Source of the DNA: Thalassobellus sp050294475
GTDB lineage: Bacteria; Bacteroidota; Bacteroidia; Flavobacteriales; Flavobacteriaceae
Assembly (NCBI GenBank): GCA_050294475.1
Contig: JBNKOE010000011.1
Span: 79,835 to 143,834 of the forward strand
Direction: 5' to 3'
Length of the DNA stretch: 64,000 bases
Both the position numbers and the translations under genes were made by a program. The notes below the pieces were generated by a model that was not told where the DNA came from, did no database searches, and saw nothing but the letters and a program-made list of their open reading frames with translations. This document shows positions 9,696 to 18,617 of this stretch, in pieces. How positions within the stretch are numbered: position 1 is the stretch's first letter; every line of letters begins with the position of its first letter.

Positions 9696-10280
9696 TTATA
9701 GCTTACTTGATAAAATCGTTAAAATTTTAGAAACAGCTTCTTGAGGGCTTTCATTTACCGTTTGAATTTCTACTGTTGGATTAACGGGTACTTCAAAAGC
9801 TGAACTTATTCCTGTAAAATTTTTTATTTTACCTGCTCTTGCCTTTTTATACAAACCTTTAACATCGCGTTGTTCGCAAACCTCTAACGGTGTATTTACA
9901 AAAACCTCAATATAATATTCACTGCCTATAATTGTTTTTATCTCTTCTCTTATTTTGTTGTATGGAGAAATAAACGCTGCAATAACAACTAAACCCGCAT
10001 CAACAAATAATTTTCCAACTTCGGCAGTACGTCTTAAATTTTCAATTCGGTCTTCTTTTGAAAACATTAAATCTTTATTAAGTCCACTTCTTAAATTATC
10101 ACCATCTAAACTGTAAGTATGGATATTTTGTTTGTATAATTCTTTTTCTAATAAATTAGCTATTGTAGATTTACCTGAACCCGACAACCCAGTAAACCAA
10201 ATTAAACATGGTTTATGTTTATTAAGCAATCCTCTATCTTGCCTATTTATTGTATAATTTTGTTTTTTTATATGCTCCAT
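9696..10280 (-). CDS. cysC: Adenylylsulfate kinase
   Basis: Phosphorylates adenylylsulfate (APS) at the 3' position with ATP to make PAPS, the sulfate donor. The 194-residue length is normal. Walker A is GLSGSGKST at residues 31-39. APS-binding features SLDGDNLRSGLNKDL and the lid DRIENLRRTAEV are intact, as are FISPYNKIR and the C-terminal CEQRDVKGLYKKAR. No sulfate adenylyltransferase (cysD/cysN) or PAPS reductase (cysH) is in the window, so here it more likely serves sulfation than cysteine synthesis. It starts 4 bp after the cysQ stop. Confidence 0.95.
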   Translation of the reverse strand: MEHIKKQNYTINRQDRGLLNKHKPCLIWFTGLSGSGKSTIANLLEKELYKQNIHTYSLDGDNLRSGLNKDLMFSKEDRIENLRRTAEVGKLFVDAGLVVIAAFISPYNKIREEIKTIIGSEYYIEVFVNTPLEVCEQRDVKGLYKKARAGKIKNFTGISSAFEVPVNPTVEIQTVNESPQEAVSKILTILSSKL

Positions 10281-10284
10281 ATTT

Positions 10285-11073
10285 TTATTGAACTATAAAA
10301 TAGGGATTTAATAAATCTTCTTTATTATAATGCATTTCCTCGTTTTTATAAGCTTGTAAAACTTTTAAACCAACTGAATTACACAAAGCATGTCCTGCAG
10401 CAGTATCCCACTCCATAGTTGGTGCAAATCTAGGGTATATATATGCATTACCTTCTGCTACCAAACAAAACTTTAAAGAACTTCCTTTTGAAATGAAACG
10501 TATTTCTTTTCCTTGTTCTTGTAATTTTTGAATAAAATCTTCTGTTGCTTTACTACTATGAGAACGACTCCCAACTATTTTTATTAGGTTACTATCTTTT
10601 TCTTGAGTTAATAGCTCCTCACTATTTTTAAACACTTCTTCTGTAAACTTATGGCTAGTTAAATAACTCTTATACGCTTTTTTTTCTATAGTATCAGCAT
10701 AATACAAAGTTTTAGATGCTGGCACATAAATAACACCTAAAATTGGTTTACTATTTTTAATGAGTGCTATATTAACTGTAAATTCCCCATTTCTCTTTAC
10801 AAATTCTTTAGTTCCGTCTAAAGGGTCAACCATCCAACAAGTACTCCAATTTTTTCTAATATTATAATGTGTTTGTTTATTCTCTTCACTTATAATAGGG
10901 ATTCTAGTATTTTTCAAATATGAGTTAATCACTTTATTTGCATTCTCATCTGCTTTAGTAAGTGGAGAATTATCAGACTTCAAAATAACTTGAATATTTT
11001 CTGAATAAATTTTCATTATTTCTGCACCAGCAGTAATTGCAGCTTCCATAGCGATTAGCAGTAGTGGATTCAT
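10285..11073 (-). CDS. cysQ: 3'(2'),5'-bisphosphate nucleotidase
   Basis: Hydrolyses PAP, the by-product of sulfotransferases, to AMP and phosphate, relieving product inhibition. The inositol-monophosphatase-fold metal motifs are present: a PLTKAD start, the EE pair of ISEENK, the DPLDGTKEF signature at residues 83-91, and the C-terminal EWDTAAGHAL. The length of 262 is usual. It sits next to cysC in a cluster with two sulfotransferases, which makes PAP recycling for glycan sulfation the likely role. An intergenic gap of about 69 bp separates it from the upstream kinase gene. Confidence 0.95.
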   Translation of the reverse strand: MNPLLLIAMEAAITAGAEIMKIYSENIQVILKSDNSPLTKADENANKVINSYLKNTRIPIISEENKQTHYNIRKNWSTCWMVDPLDGTKEFVKRNGEFTVNIALIKNSKPILGVIYVPASKTLYYADTIEKKAYKSYLTSHKFTEEVFKNSEELLTQEKDSNLIKIVGSRSHSSKATEDFIQKLQEQGKEIRFISKGSSLKFCLVAEGNAYIYPRFAPTMEWDTAAGHALCNSVGLKVLQAYKNEEMHYNKEDLLNPYFIVQ

Positions 11074-11142
11074 TTTTTTTAATATTCAGAACTTTACACG
11101 ACGACAATAAAAAATCGTTTATTTTTTTACTTAAAAGAATAG

Positions 11143-13611
11143 TTATGAATTACCCTTTAATCTATTTTTTATTTTATTTAAAAATCCGGAGTTAAATTTT
11201 TCTTCTTCATGATAACCATTAGCATAATTTCCATAACCATAACCATAACCATAGCCGTAACCATAGCCGTAACCGTATTTAGCCTTTTGATCGTAACCAT
11301 TATAAATTAAACTAATGTTTTTTATCTGCTTCGTTTTATATTTTTCATTAATAAAATTAAGCATGCCCTTCTTTGTATAATCCTGCCTTACAACATATAA
11401 TGATGTATCTACATATTCTAACAATTCTAATGCATCAGCTACTAATCCAATTGGAGGTGTGTCTAAAATAATATAATCGTATTGTTTTTTTAAAACTGAA
11501 ATTAATTCACCTAGCTTTTCATTAATTAATAATTCAGAAGGATTGGGAGGAATTGGACCAGATGTTATTACATCTAAATGCTCTATCTTTGTGTGTTGTA
11601 TCACCTCATCTAAAGATGCTTGACCTATTAAATAATTAACAGCTCCAATATCGTTTTTTATATTAAAATCTCCAAAAATCTTAGGCTTTCTAAGATCTAA
11701 CCCCAACAAAATGGTTTTTTTTCCACTTAAAGCAAAAACTGTTGCTACATTAATAGAACAAAACGTTTTTCCTTCTCCACTTACAGATGATGTTACCATT
11801 AATGTTTTAGCGCCATTTAAATCTTGTGTTTTATAAAAATACTGCAAATTAGACCGTATAGCACGAAAAGCTTCGGCTACAGCTGATTTAGGCTTTCTAT
11901 GTACTACTAAATTATTATCAAGTTTGTTTTTTCCAACAACCCCTAAAATTGGGATAGAAGATAATTGTTCAACATCCATGGGACTGTGAATATTCTTATC
12001 TATAAGGGTTAAAACAAAAGCTAGTAATAACGGAATAATTAAAGCTATAAAAAACGCAAAAACATAACGAATATTAAGATTTCTACCTAAAACTTGAGCA
12101 CCTGTATTTTTTGCTGGATCTATTATTAAAATATCAGAAACATTGGATGCTTTAATCATTTGTGCTTCACCTCGTTTAGCTAAAAAAACATTATAGGTTT
12201 GCTGACTTAATGAATATTGTCGTCTTATATTTAATAGCTTTTGCTGATCTTCTGGTAACTTTCTAAACTGAGACTCCAAACTATTCAAATTAGAATTTAC
12301 ATTAACCAACTCCCTTTTTAAACCATCTGTAACAGAATTAATATTTTCTAAAAGCACATTTTTTAGCCCTTCTATTTGTCTATTTAAGTCGTTAAACACA
12401 GATGCATCACTTCTAACAGAATATTGTAGTTTTGATTTTTGAACTGAAAGGTCATTTATTTTGGAAACATTTCCTAAAATATTAGCATCACCTATTCCCG
12501 CAATTGATGGCGCTGGTATTTCTGTAAATGAACTACTGTTTAATAAATAATTTTTAAGATTTGAATAGTAATTTAATTGTCTATTTATAGATTCCTTTTC
12601 TCCGTCAAATTTAGTTAGCTTTTCATTTAGTAAACTTCCTTCATTCTCATCTAGAGAATAAATTTTATTTTTCTTTCTATAATCATTAAGAGCTTCTACA
12701 TTATCAGATAATTCTCCTTTCACTCTAGAAATTTGTTCATCAATAAAATTTATAGCATTAGTGGCATATTGATTTTTTCTGTTTAATTGATCTTCACTTA
12801 AAACATCTATAACACCATTTAGATAATCAACTATCTTTTCTGTATTCTTATCAATCAATGTAATATCAAGAATTGGTGAATTTGTAGCGTTACCAACTGC
12901 TGTTCTTCCTCGATAACTAGACACCGTACCATCAAAATTATCAAATTTGATAAAGAAAGGTGTTCCTATAGCTGCTTTACGGTTTTCTGCTAAATTAATA
13001 ACCCCTTTTAAATATGGAAGATTTATAGTATCACCTATTTTAAAAGATTGTTTATAAATACCAACAGACACATCTACCGAAGATATTTTTTTAGTTATAT
13101 AATTTTGAGCTTGAACTACTGGATTTGAAAATTCAACTTCTAATTCATAAGAATCCGTATTTAAAAAAGTAATTTTAATTGGAATATTTAAAAGTTGAGG
13201 ATGATTATAATCATGATTAAACCTAAAAGGCGCAGCTTTATATATGTCCTGCATTCTAAATCTGCCTTCTCTTAAATAACTTTTGTAAAACTCTAAACGG
13301 TCAACTACCTTTTCATGGTGGGTACGCGATTTTAAAGTTACAATCATAGTTTGAACCTTAGATGTAACACCTCCCCAATTAAAGGTTAAACTTGCGTTTG
13401 AGGTAAATAACGGATTGCTATCATCTTCCACAGAAATCTTAGTTCCTAATCGATAAGAGAATTCCTCTCTAATATTTTTTTGATACACAAAGAAAACACC
13501 AATTGCCAATAGTATTAAAAAGAATTTCCAGTAGTTTAAAGCTCTGAATAAAAACTTTTTTATATCGAAACCACTTGCACTTGATTCTGAAACTTCAAAT
13601 TCTTCAATCAT
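11143..13611 (-). CDS. Polysaccharide chain-length regulator and tyrosine autokinase (Wzc-like)
   Basis: An 822-residue inner-membrane BY-kinase. A transmembrane segment near residues 30-46 and another near 515-535 bracket a large periplasmic Wzz domain with coiled-coil stretches. The cytoplasmic kinase follows: Walker A SSVSGEGKTFCSIN, Walker A' LLGLDLRKP, Walker B YDYIILDTPPIG. The tail carries eight Tyr-Gly repeats, the probable autophosphorylation cluster. It works with the outer-membrane export protein encoded upstream to control export and chain length. Finding it with an ABC exporter rather than Wzx/Wzy is notable but not rare in Bacteroidota. Confidence 0.92.
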   Translation of the reverse strand: MIEEFEVSESSASGFDIKKFLFRALNYWKFFLILLAIGVFFVYQKNIREEFSYRLGTKISVEDDSNPLFTSNASLTFNWGGVTSKVQTMIVTLKSRTHHEKVVDRLEFYKSYLREGRFRMQDIYKAAPFRFNHDYNHPQLLNIPIKITFLNTDSYELEVEFSNPVVQAQNYITKKISSVDVSVGIYKQSFKIGDTINLPYLKGVINLAENRKAAIGTPFFIKFDNFDGTVSSYRGRTAVGNATNSPILDITLIDKNTEKIVDYLNGVIDVLSEDQLNRKNQYATNAINFIDEQISRVKGELSDNVEALNDYRKKNKIYSLDENEGSLLNEKLTKFDGEKESINRQLNYYSNLKNYLLNSSSFTEIPAPSIAGIGDANILGNVSKINDLSVQKSKLQYSVRSDASVFNDLNRQIEGLKNVLLENINSVTDGLKRELVNVNSNLNSLESQFRKLPEDQQKLLNIRRQYSLSQQTYNVFLAKRGEAQMIKASNVSDILIIDPAKNTGAQVLGRNLNIRYVFAFFIALIIPLLLAFVLTLIDKNIHSPMDVEQLSSIPILGVVGKNKLDNNLVVHRKPKSAVAEAFRAIRSNLQYFYKTQDLNGAKTLMVTSSVSGEGKTFCSINVATVFALSGKKTILLGLDLRKPKIFGDFNIKNDIGAVNYLIGQASLDEVIQHTKIEHLDVITSGPIPPNPSELLINEKLGELISVLKKQYDYIILDTPPIGLVADALELLEYVDTSLYVVRQDYTKKGMLNFINEKYKTKQIKNISLIYNGYDQKAKYGYGYGYGYGYGYGYGNYANGYHEEEKFNSGFLNKIKNRLKGNS
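11230..11277 (-). repeat. Hexanucleotide repeat coding for eight Tyr-Gly pairs in the kinase tail
   Basis: Forty-eight bases form eight consecutive 6-bp units (TAC or TAT followed by GGN on the coding strand). Third positions vary, but long stretches are near identical. The unit length preserves the frame, so slippage would add or remove Tyr-Gly pairs without breaking the protein. Confidence 0.9.
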
Positions 13612-13620
13612 AACTTAAAT

Positions 13621-14418
13621 TTAAAGATTTCGAGTTAAAAAATACGTAGATACTAATACCGAAAGTATAGATGCTATCGTAGTTAAATTTTGAAAAGCTG
13701 TTTGTCCTGCTCCAACAGCCTTACGTTTTAAGGGTTTTACTAATATAATATCGTTTGGTTGAATAAAATAATAAGGCGAATTCATTGCAGCTATATCTGT
13801 TAAATCTATATGATGTATTTTTTGTCCGTCAGGATATTGCCTTACAATTAAAACATCAGTCCTGTCTCCTGTTTGTTTTATATCACCTGCATTAGCTAAT
13901 GCTTCAATAATATTTACTCGATCTTGAAAAAGGGTAAAAACCCCTGTACCTACTTCGCCTATAGTTGTATAACGTAACCCTGCCAATTTAACAGTAACAA
14001 AAAGTTCTGCTGTTTCTTTAAAATATTTTTTTAATAACTCGCTTTCAACTTTCTCTTCTATTTCATCTATTGTAAAACCAAGTACGTTTATTTCACCTAA
14101 AATAGGAAATTTAATATTTCCATGTAAATCAATCGTAAATCCATTAAAATATAACCCTGATGCCCCTCGAGTAGTACTTCCATTTGTATTTGCAACTGGA
14201 TTAAAAATAGTTGTTAACTCTTCATCTAAGGCCTTTACATTAATGCTTAAAATATCATTTACCTGAACCCTGTATGGCTTTGATAATTCTTTTACAACTA
14301 ACAAACTATCAGAAATAGTTCCTTTTTCTTGTAAATAAACAACATCCCTATTAGTTATACAAGAAGAAAATAGGGCACTAATTACCAAGCAAGTAACTAA
14401 GAAAAACTTTTTTACCAT
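13621..14418 (-). CDS. Outer-membrane polysaccharide export lipoprotein (Wza-like, SLBB)
   Basis: A Poly_export/SLBB protein forming the outer-membrane exit for the glycan. ATG at 14418 gives MVKKFFLVTCLVISALFSSC, a lipoprotein signal peptide with lipobox LFSSC; an upstream in-frame start at 14463 would bury it. The core export domain follows (YRVQVNDILSINVKALDEE), then IKFPILGEINVLGFTIDEIEEKV, and SLBB-like strands. A C-terminal hydrophobic helix (ASILSVLVSTYFLTRNL) could span the outer membrane, as in Wza. It is the first gene of the minus-strand polysaccharide operon and lies 9 bp upstream of the kinase gene. Confidence 0.9.
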   Translation of the reverse strand: MVKKFFLVTCLVISALFSSCITNRDVVYLQEKGTISDSLLVVKELSKPYRVQVNDILSINVKALDEELTTIFNPVANTNGSTTRGASGLYFNGFTIDLHGNIKFPILGEINVLGFTIDEIEEKVESELLKKYFKETAELFVTVKLAGLRYTTIGEVGTGVFTLFQDRVNIIEALANAGDIKQTGDRTDVLIVRQYPDGQKIHHIDLTDIAAMNSPYYFIQPNDIILVKPLKRKAVGAGQTAFQNLTTIASILSVLVSTYFLTRNL

Positions 14419-14437
14419 AGAAAGATTTGATTTATCA

Positions 14438-14445
14438 CAAATATA
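14438..14445 (-). promoter_or_regulatory. Likely -7 element for the polysaccharide operon
   Basis: The minus strand reads TATATTTG, a full match to the Bacteroidota TAnnTTTG element, 20 bp before the ATG of the export lipoprotein gene. No TTG lies at the ideal 19-20 bp spacing upstream, so the -33 half is weak. Confidence 0.45.
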
Positions 14446-14521
14446 AGTTTTCGCCGTGAACAATAAAACTTATAGTTCTTTTTTTGGTTTTTTATACGTT
14501 ATTTGCAGAAAACAATATCAC

Positions 14522-16387
14522 TTGAATTACTTAACAGTAGAAAATATATCAAAATCATACGGAGAGTTAACCCTTTTCGAAAATATTTCGTTTAGCATAC
14601 ATAAAGATCAAAAAATTGCTTTTGTTGCTAAAAATGGCACAGGTAAAACCTCTATTTTAAACATTCTCTCTGGTGATGATGAATCGGATTCTGGAAATGT
14701 AACCTACAGAAAAGACATCGTTGTTTCAGTCTTATCTCAAGACCCTAAATTTGATAATAATTTAACTATTGAGGAAACCATTTTCGCTAGTGACAATCCT
14801 ATTTTAAAAGTTATTTCGAACTACGAAAAAGCCCTTAAAAACCCTAATGACGCTGATGCTTACCAACAAGCTTTTGAAGCCATGGAACAACACCAAGCAT
14901 GGGATTTTGAAACGCTTTATAAACAAATACTTTTTAAATTAAAACTTGAAGACTTAAGTCAGAAAGTAGGCGTATTATCGGGCGGACAAAAAAAACGTCT
15001 TGCGCTAGCAAATGCATTAATAAATAAACCCGATTTATTAATTCTTGATGAGCCTACAAACCATTTAGATTTAGAAATGATTGAATGGCTTGAAGCTTTT
15101 TTTGCAAAAGAAAACATGACGCTTTTTATGGTAACCCATGATCGCTATTTTTTAGAACGTGTTTGTAATGAAATTATAGAATTAGACGAGGGACAACTAT
15201 ACAATTATAAAGGTAACTACTCGTACTACCTTGAAAAACGAGAAGCTAGAATAGAATTAGAAGCTACAGAAACAGGGAAAGCAAAACAGCTTTTCAAGAA
15301 AGAATTAACTTGGATGCGTCGCCAACCAAAGGCCAGAACTACAAAGTCTAAATCTAGAATTAACGATTTTGCCGATATTAAACACCGTGCACATCAACGC
15401 AGAAACGACCATGAAGTTCAGTTAGAGTTAAATATGGAACGTTTAGGAAGTAAAATTTTAGAATTCCATAAAGTATCAAAAGCATTTAAGGACAAAACAA
15501 TTTTAAATAGCTTTAATTACATGTTTCAAAAAGGAGAACGTGTTGGTATTATTGGAAAAAATGGTACAGGAAAAACGACGTTCTTAAATATATTAACTGA
15601 AACTTCTAAACCAGATTCTGGCAAAGTAATTAAAGGCGATACTGTAAAATATGGGTATTACACGCAAAGCGGTATCACCATAAAACCAGAGCAAAAAGTT
15701 ATTGATGTAATAAAAGAATTTGGCGATTATATTCCATTAAAAAAAGGTAGACAAATAAGTGCCCAACAACTTTTAGAACGCTTTTTATTCAGTAGAAAAA
15801 AGCAATACGATTTTGTTGAAAAACTAAGTGGTGGTGAGCGTAAACGACTATATTTATGTACGGTTTTAATTCAAAATCCTAATTTTTTAATTCTAGATGA
15901 ACCAACAAACGATTTAGATATTGTAACTCTAAACGTCCTTGAAAGTTTTCTTTTAGATTTCCCTGGTTGTATTATTGTAGTATCTCACGACAGGTATTTC
16001 ATGGATAAAGTAGTCGATCACTTATTAGTTTTTAAAGGCGATGGTGTTATTGAAGATTTTCCTGGAAATTATACCGATTACAGAGTTTATGAAGATAGTC
16101 AACCTGTAATTTCAAACACAGATTCGGAAGATAAAAAAGACAAAAAAGCTTGGAAAAAGAATGATGAAAACAAATTATCATACAACGAAGAAAAAGAACT
16201 TAAAAACATTGAAAGCAAATTAAATTCTTTAGCCTATGATAAAAAAGAATTAGAAAACAAATTCAATAATCCAGACCTTTCGCAAGACGACATCAATAAG
16301 TTATCAGAAGAATTACAAAAAATTATTGATACCATTGAAGCTAAAGAAGAACGCTGGTTCGAGTTATCATCTAAACTTGAAGAATAA
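14522..16387 (+). CDS. uup: ABC-F family ATPase, Uup type
   Basis: A soluble tandem-ATPase protein that acts on ribosomes; Uup is also tied to stability of tandem repeats. Start: TTG at 14522 gives MNYLTVENISKSYGELTLF, the usual family start; the 22 in-frame residues upstream (from 14456) look non-homologous. The two ABC domains carry FVAKNGTGKTSILN and IIGKNGTGKTTFLN, LSGGQKKR and LSGGERKR, and LILDEPTNHLDL and LILDEPTNDLDI. The linker is rich in Arg and Lys. A C-terminal coiled coil (last 70 residues, Lys/Glu-rich) is typical of Uup. It is divergent from the polysaccharide operon, about 100 bp away. Confidence 0.93.
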   Translation: MNYLTVENISKSYGELTLFENISFSIHKDQKIAFVAKNGTGKTSILNILSGDDESDSGNVTYRKDIVVSVLSQDPKFDNNLTIEETIFASDNPILKVISNYEKALKNPNDADAYQQAFEAMEQHQAWDFETLYKQILFKLKLEDLSQKVGVLSGGQKKRLALANALINKPDLLILDEPTNHLDLEMIEWLEAFFAKENMTLFMVTHDRYFLERVCNEIIELDEGQLYNYKGNYSYYLEKREARIELEATETGKAKQLFKKELTWMRRQPKARTTKSKSRINDFADIKHRAHQRRNDHEVQLELNMERLGSKILEFHKVSKAFKDKTILNSFNYMFQKGERVGIIGKNGTGKTTFLNILTETSKPDSGKVIKGDTVKYGYYTQSGITIKPEQKVIDVIKEFGDYIPLKKGRQISAQQLLERFLFSRKKQYDFVEKLSGGERKRLYLCTVLIQNPNFLILDEPTNDLDIVTLNVLESFLLDFPGCIIVVSHDRYFMDKVVDHLLVFKGDGVIEDFPGNYTDYRVYEDSQPVISNTDSEDKKDKKAWKKNDENKLSYNEEKELKNIESKLNSLAYDKKELENKFNNPDLSQDDINKLSEELQKIIDTIEAKEERWFELSSKLEE

Positions 16388-16448
16388 AATAGTTTACAGT
16401 AAAAAAACACACCTATTTAACTTTTCAATATGATTTAGAACATCTAAT

Positions 16449-17219
16449 ATGTATAAAATCATTCAATACATAAAATTCTTATTTAAATCTACCAATCAAC
16501 ACGGTATTCACTCCCCTTTTGTTTATAATTTAGTTACTAAATGTTTTTATGATAACACAAAATATGCTGCTTATAAAGACATTTTAAAATACAAAAAATC
16601 GCTTTTAAAAAACAAAGTTAAAATAGAAGTAACCGATTTGGGAGCTGGGTCTCAAGTTATGAATCAACAAGAACGCTCTGTTTCAAAAATTGCTAAAAAC
16701 GCTGGCACCACAAACAAACGCGCAAAACTTTTATACCGCCTAAGCAAATATTTAAAACCAAAAAACATATTAGAATTAGGCACATCCTTAGGTATTGCAA
16801 CTTATGCGCTAAGTATTAGCAATGCTAAAGCTAATATTACAACTATTGAAGGCTGTCCTAATACTTCAGATTTTTCTAAAACGAATTTTAAAAAATTTCA
16901 AGTAAAAAATAGCAACCAAATTATTGGTGATTTTAATACGGAAGTAAAAAAACTTTCTTCAAATAAATACGACCTCATTTTCTTTGATGGCAACCACCAA
17001 AAAGAAGCCACTTTAAATTATTTTGAAACACTTTTAAAAACTGCTCATAATGATTCGATTTTTATTTTTGATGATATTTATTGGAGCAAAGACATGACAG
17101 AAGCATGGGAAACTATAAAGCAGCATCCCCAAGTTACTGTTACTATTGATACGTTTTTCTGGGGATTTGTTTTTTTTAGAAAAGAACAAGCTAAAGAACA
17201 TTTTATAGTTAGAGTTTAA
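16449..17219 (+). CDS. Class I SAM-dependent methyltransferase (O-methyltransferase-like)
   Basis: This 256-residue protein has a Rossmann methyltransferase core. Motif I is ILELGTSLGIATYALS, the acidic strand is ITTIEGCPNTSDF, and the motif IV-like strand is YDLIFFDGNHQKEATLNYF, followed by SIFIFDDIYWSKDM. The N-terminal NQHGIHSPFVYNL segment recurs in a Bacteroidota-specific family near uup-type genes. The substrate is unknown. It lies 61 bp downstream of uup on the same strand and may be co-transcribed with it. Confidence 0.8.
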   Translation: MYKIIQYIKFLFKSTNQHGIHSPFVYNLVTKCFYDNTKYAAYKDILKYKKSLLKNKVKIEVTDLGAGSQVMNQQERSVSKIAKNAGTTNKRAKLLYRLSKYLKPKNILELGTSLGIATYALSISNAKANITTIEGCPNTSDFSKTNFKKFQVKNSNQIIGDFNTEVKKLSSNKYDLIFFDGNHQKEATLNYFETLLKTAHNDSIFIFDDIYWSKDMTEAWETIKQHPQVTVTIDTFFWGFVFFRKEQAKEHFIVRV

Positions 17220-17312
17220 TAGTCCTTTCTTAAAAGGCAGGAACAATAAAAGTATTCTGAAATTCGTAGCAAAAACTTTTAGTTTTCAACTTTTAACTTT
17301 TAACTTCGTAAT

Positions 17313-17885
17313 ATGAAAATTTACACCAAAACAGGAGATAAAGGTACCACTGCATTATTTGGTGGCACACGTGTACCAAAGCATCATATACGCATTGATA
17401 GTTATGGAACTGTTGATGAATTAAACTCTCATTTAGGCTTAATTCGCGACCAAGATATTAATCAGCATTACAAAGACGTTTTAATTCATATTCAAGATAG
17501 ACTATTTACTGTTGGCGCTATTTTAGCTACAGATCCTGAAAAAGCAATCTTAAAAAACGGAAAAAAACGCTTAAACATTCCTACTATTTCTAATGAAAAT
17601 ATAGAACGTTTAGAACAGGAAATGGATAGCATGAATGAAAGTTTACCACCTATGACTCATTTTGTATTACCTGGCGGACATCAAACTGTGTCATTCTGTC
17701 ACATAGCCCGTTGTATATGCCGTAGAGCCGAACGTTTAACATCTGCATTAAATGACATTGAAACAATAAACCCAAACACTTTAATGTACCTTAACCGCCT
17801 TTCTGACTACCTTTTTGTGTTGGCACGAAAGTTGTCTTACGATTTACAAGCAAACGAAATTAAGTGGATTCCTGAGAAACATTAA
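17313..17885 (+). CDS. Cob(I)alamin adenosyltransferase, PduO type
   Basis: Transfers the 5'-deoxyadenosyl group of ATP to cob(I)alamin or its precursor, making coenzyme B12. The N-terminal ATP loop TKTGDKGTTALFGG is intact, as are RIDSYGTVDELNSHLG and the helix CHIARCICRRAERL with its conserved arginines. The C-terminal NRLSDYLFVLARKL is typical. The length of 190 is normal. No other cobalamin genes are next to it, so it probably serves salvage for B12-dependent enzymes elsewhere. Confidence 0.93.
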   Translation: MKIYTKTGDKGTTALFGGTRVPKHHIRIDSYGTVDELNSHLGLIRDQDINQHYKDVLIHIQDRLFTVGAILATDPEKAILKNGKKRLNIPTISNENIERLEQEMDSMNESLPPMTHFVLPGGHQTVSFCHIARCICRRAERLTSALNDIETINPNTLMYLNRLSDYLFVLARKLSYDLQANEIKWIPEKH

Positions 17886-17934
17886 TACACTTTGGAAACT
17901 AATTAAACTTTGACTTATAAATTGAACTTGTTTT

Positions 17935-18086
17935 GCGTTAGGGATTGCAACGGCATCCTTTTTAAAACTTGAATGAAACAAAAAATTGTAATTACTTTAA
18001 TTTTGCAAATTTAAGCATACTTAGTCTTAACAATAACGTTTTAAAAAGATATAGTGGAAAGCCCGACCCGATAGGGAAACGCCCAA
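17935..18086. repeat. Interrupted copy of a dispersed GCGTTAGGGATTG...GGAAAGCCCGACC element
   Basis: Two conserved halves, 17935-17963 (GCGTTAGGGATTG then ATCCTTTTT) and 18043-18086 (AAAAAGAT, GTGGAAAGCCCGACC, AGGGAAACGC), are separated by 79 AT-rich bases. A second copy at 34790-34871 has the same halves only about 10 bp apart. It occupies most of the gene-free stretch 17886-18244. It could be a mobile palindromic repeat or a structured RNA. I suspect the Flavo-1 RNA class but cannot confirm that. Confidence 0.7.
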
Positions 18087-18192
18087 CTTAAATACGTTCT
18101 CTATTATTAACAAAGCAATAAATAAATTTCAACTGTTTAAATTACAAAAGAGTACGTTCTTAAAATTAATGATTAAATAATTCATTTTTTTC

Positions 18193-18222
18193 TTGTGTGT
18201 TTAAACTAAAAAATTACTTTTG
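18193..18222 (+). promoter_or_regulatory. Promoter, TTG-N19-TACTTTTG
   Basis: TTG at 18193-18195 and TACTTTTG at 18215-18222 are separated by exactly 19 bp, a full match to the Bacteroidota housekeeping sigma consensus. The predicted transcript start near 18229 is about 16 bp before the ATG of the DUF2795-like gene. Confidence 0.8.
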
Positions 18223-18244
18223 CAAAAAAATTAAACACAAAGAA

Positions 18245-18466
18245 ATGTATTGGACATTAGAATTAGCATCTTATTTAAGTGATGCACCTTGGCCTGCAAC
18301 CAAAGACGAATTGATAGATTACGCTATTAGAACTGGCGCACCGTTAGAAGTTGTTGAAAATTTACAGTCAATTGAGGATGAAGGTGATTCTTATGACTCT
18401 ATTGAAGAAATCTGGTCTGATTATCCAACCGATGAAGATTACCTTTGGAATGAAGATGAATATTAG
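18245..18466 (+). CDS. Small acidic protein, DUF2795-like
   Basis: A 73-residue, very acidic protein. ATG at 18245 (MYWTLELASYLSDAPWPATKDEL) is preferred over an in-frame start at 18197, because a consensus promoter would place the transcript start between the two. The segment DAPWPATKDELIDYAIRTGAP recalls the DUF2795 helix-turn family. The C-terminal third is rich in Asp and Glu (YDSIEEIWSDYPTDEDY). It is conserved next to secA in flavobacteria to my knowledge. The function is unknown. It is followed by a strong terminator, so it is a monocistronic unit. Confidence 0.8.
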   Translation: MYWTLELASYLSDAPWPATKDELIDYAIRTGAPLEVVENLQSIEDEGDSYDSIEEIWSDYPTDEDYLWNEDEY

Positions 18467-18485
18467 TAAAGCATAAAGAATAGTT

Positions 18486-18514
18486 AAAAAGTCTCGAATT
18501 GAGACTTTTTTTTT
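18486..18514 (+). terminator. Rho-independent terminator after the DUF2795-like gene
   Basis: AAAAAGTCTC and GAGACTTTTT form a 10-bp stem around a GAATT loop, followed by a run of T. It lies 20 bp past the stop codon. Confidence 0.9.
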
Positions 18515-18543
18515 GCCCTAAACTGTAAACAAATGTATCTTTG
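18513..18543 (+). promoter_or_regulatory. secA promoter, TTG-N20-TATCTTTG
   Basis: TTG at 18513-18515 and TATCTTTG at 18536-18543 are 20 bp apart, which fits the Bacteroidota consensus. It lies directly after the preceding terminator and leaves a leader of roughly 65 bp before the secA ATG. Confidence 0.7.
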
Positions 18544-18617
18544 GATGCATTCAAAATAATAAAAACTAAAACAAACATAACTAGGTTAATACCTAGCTTA
18601 ACATAAATATAAACCAC

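Noticed and set aside
18399..18617. Minus-strand frame opposite the DUF2795-like gene and secA promoter
   Set aside because: It runs across a terminator and a consensus promoter and has no recognisable content; a chance frame.
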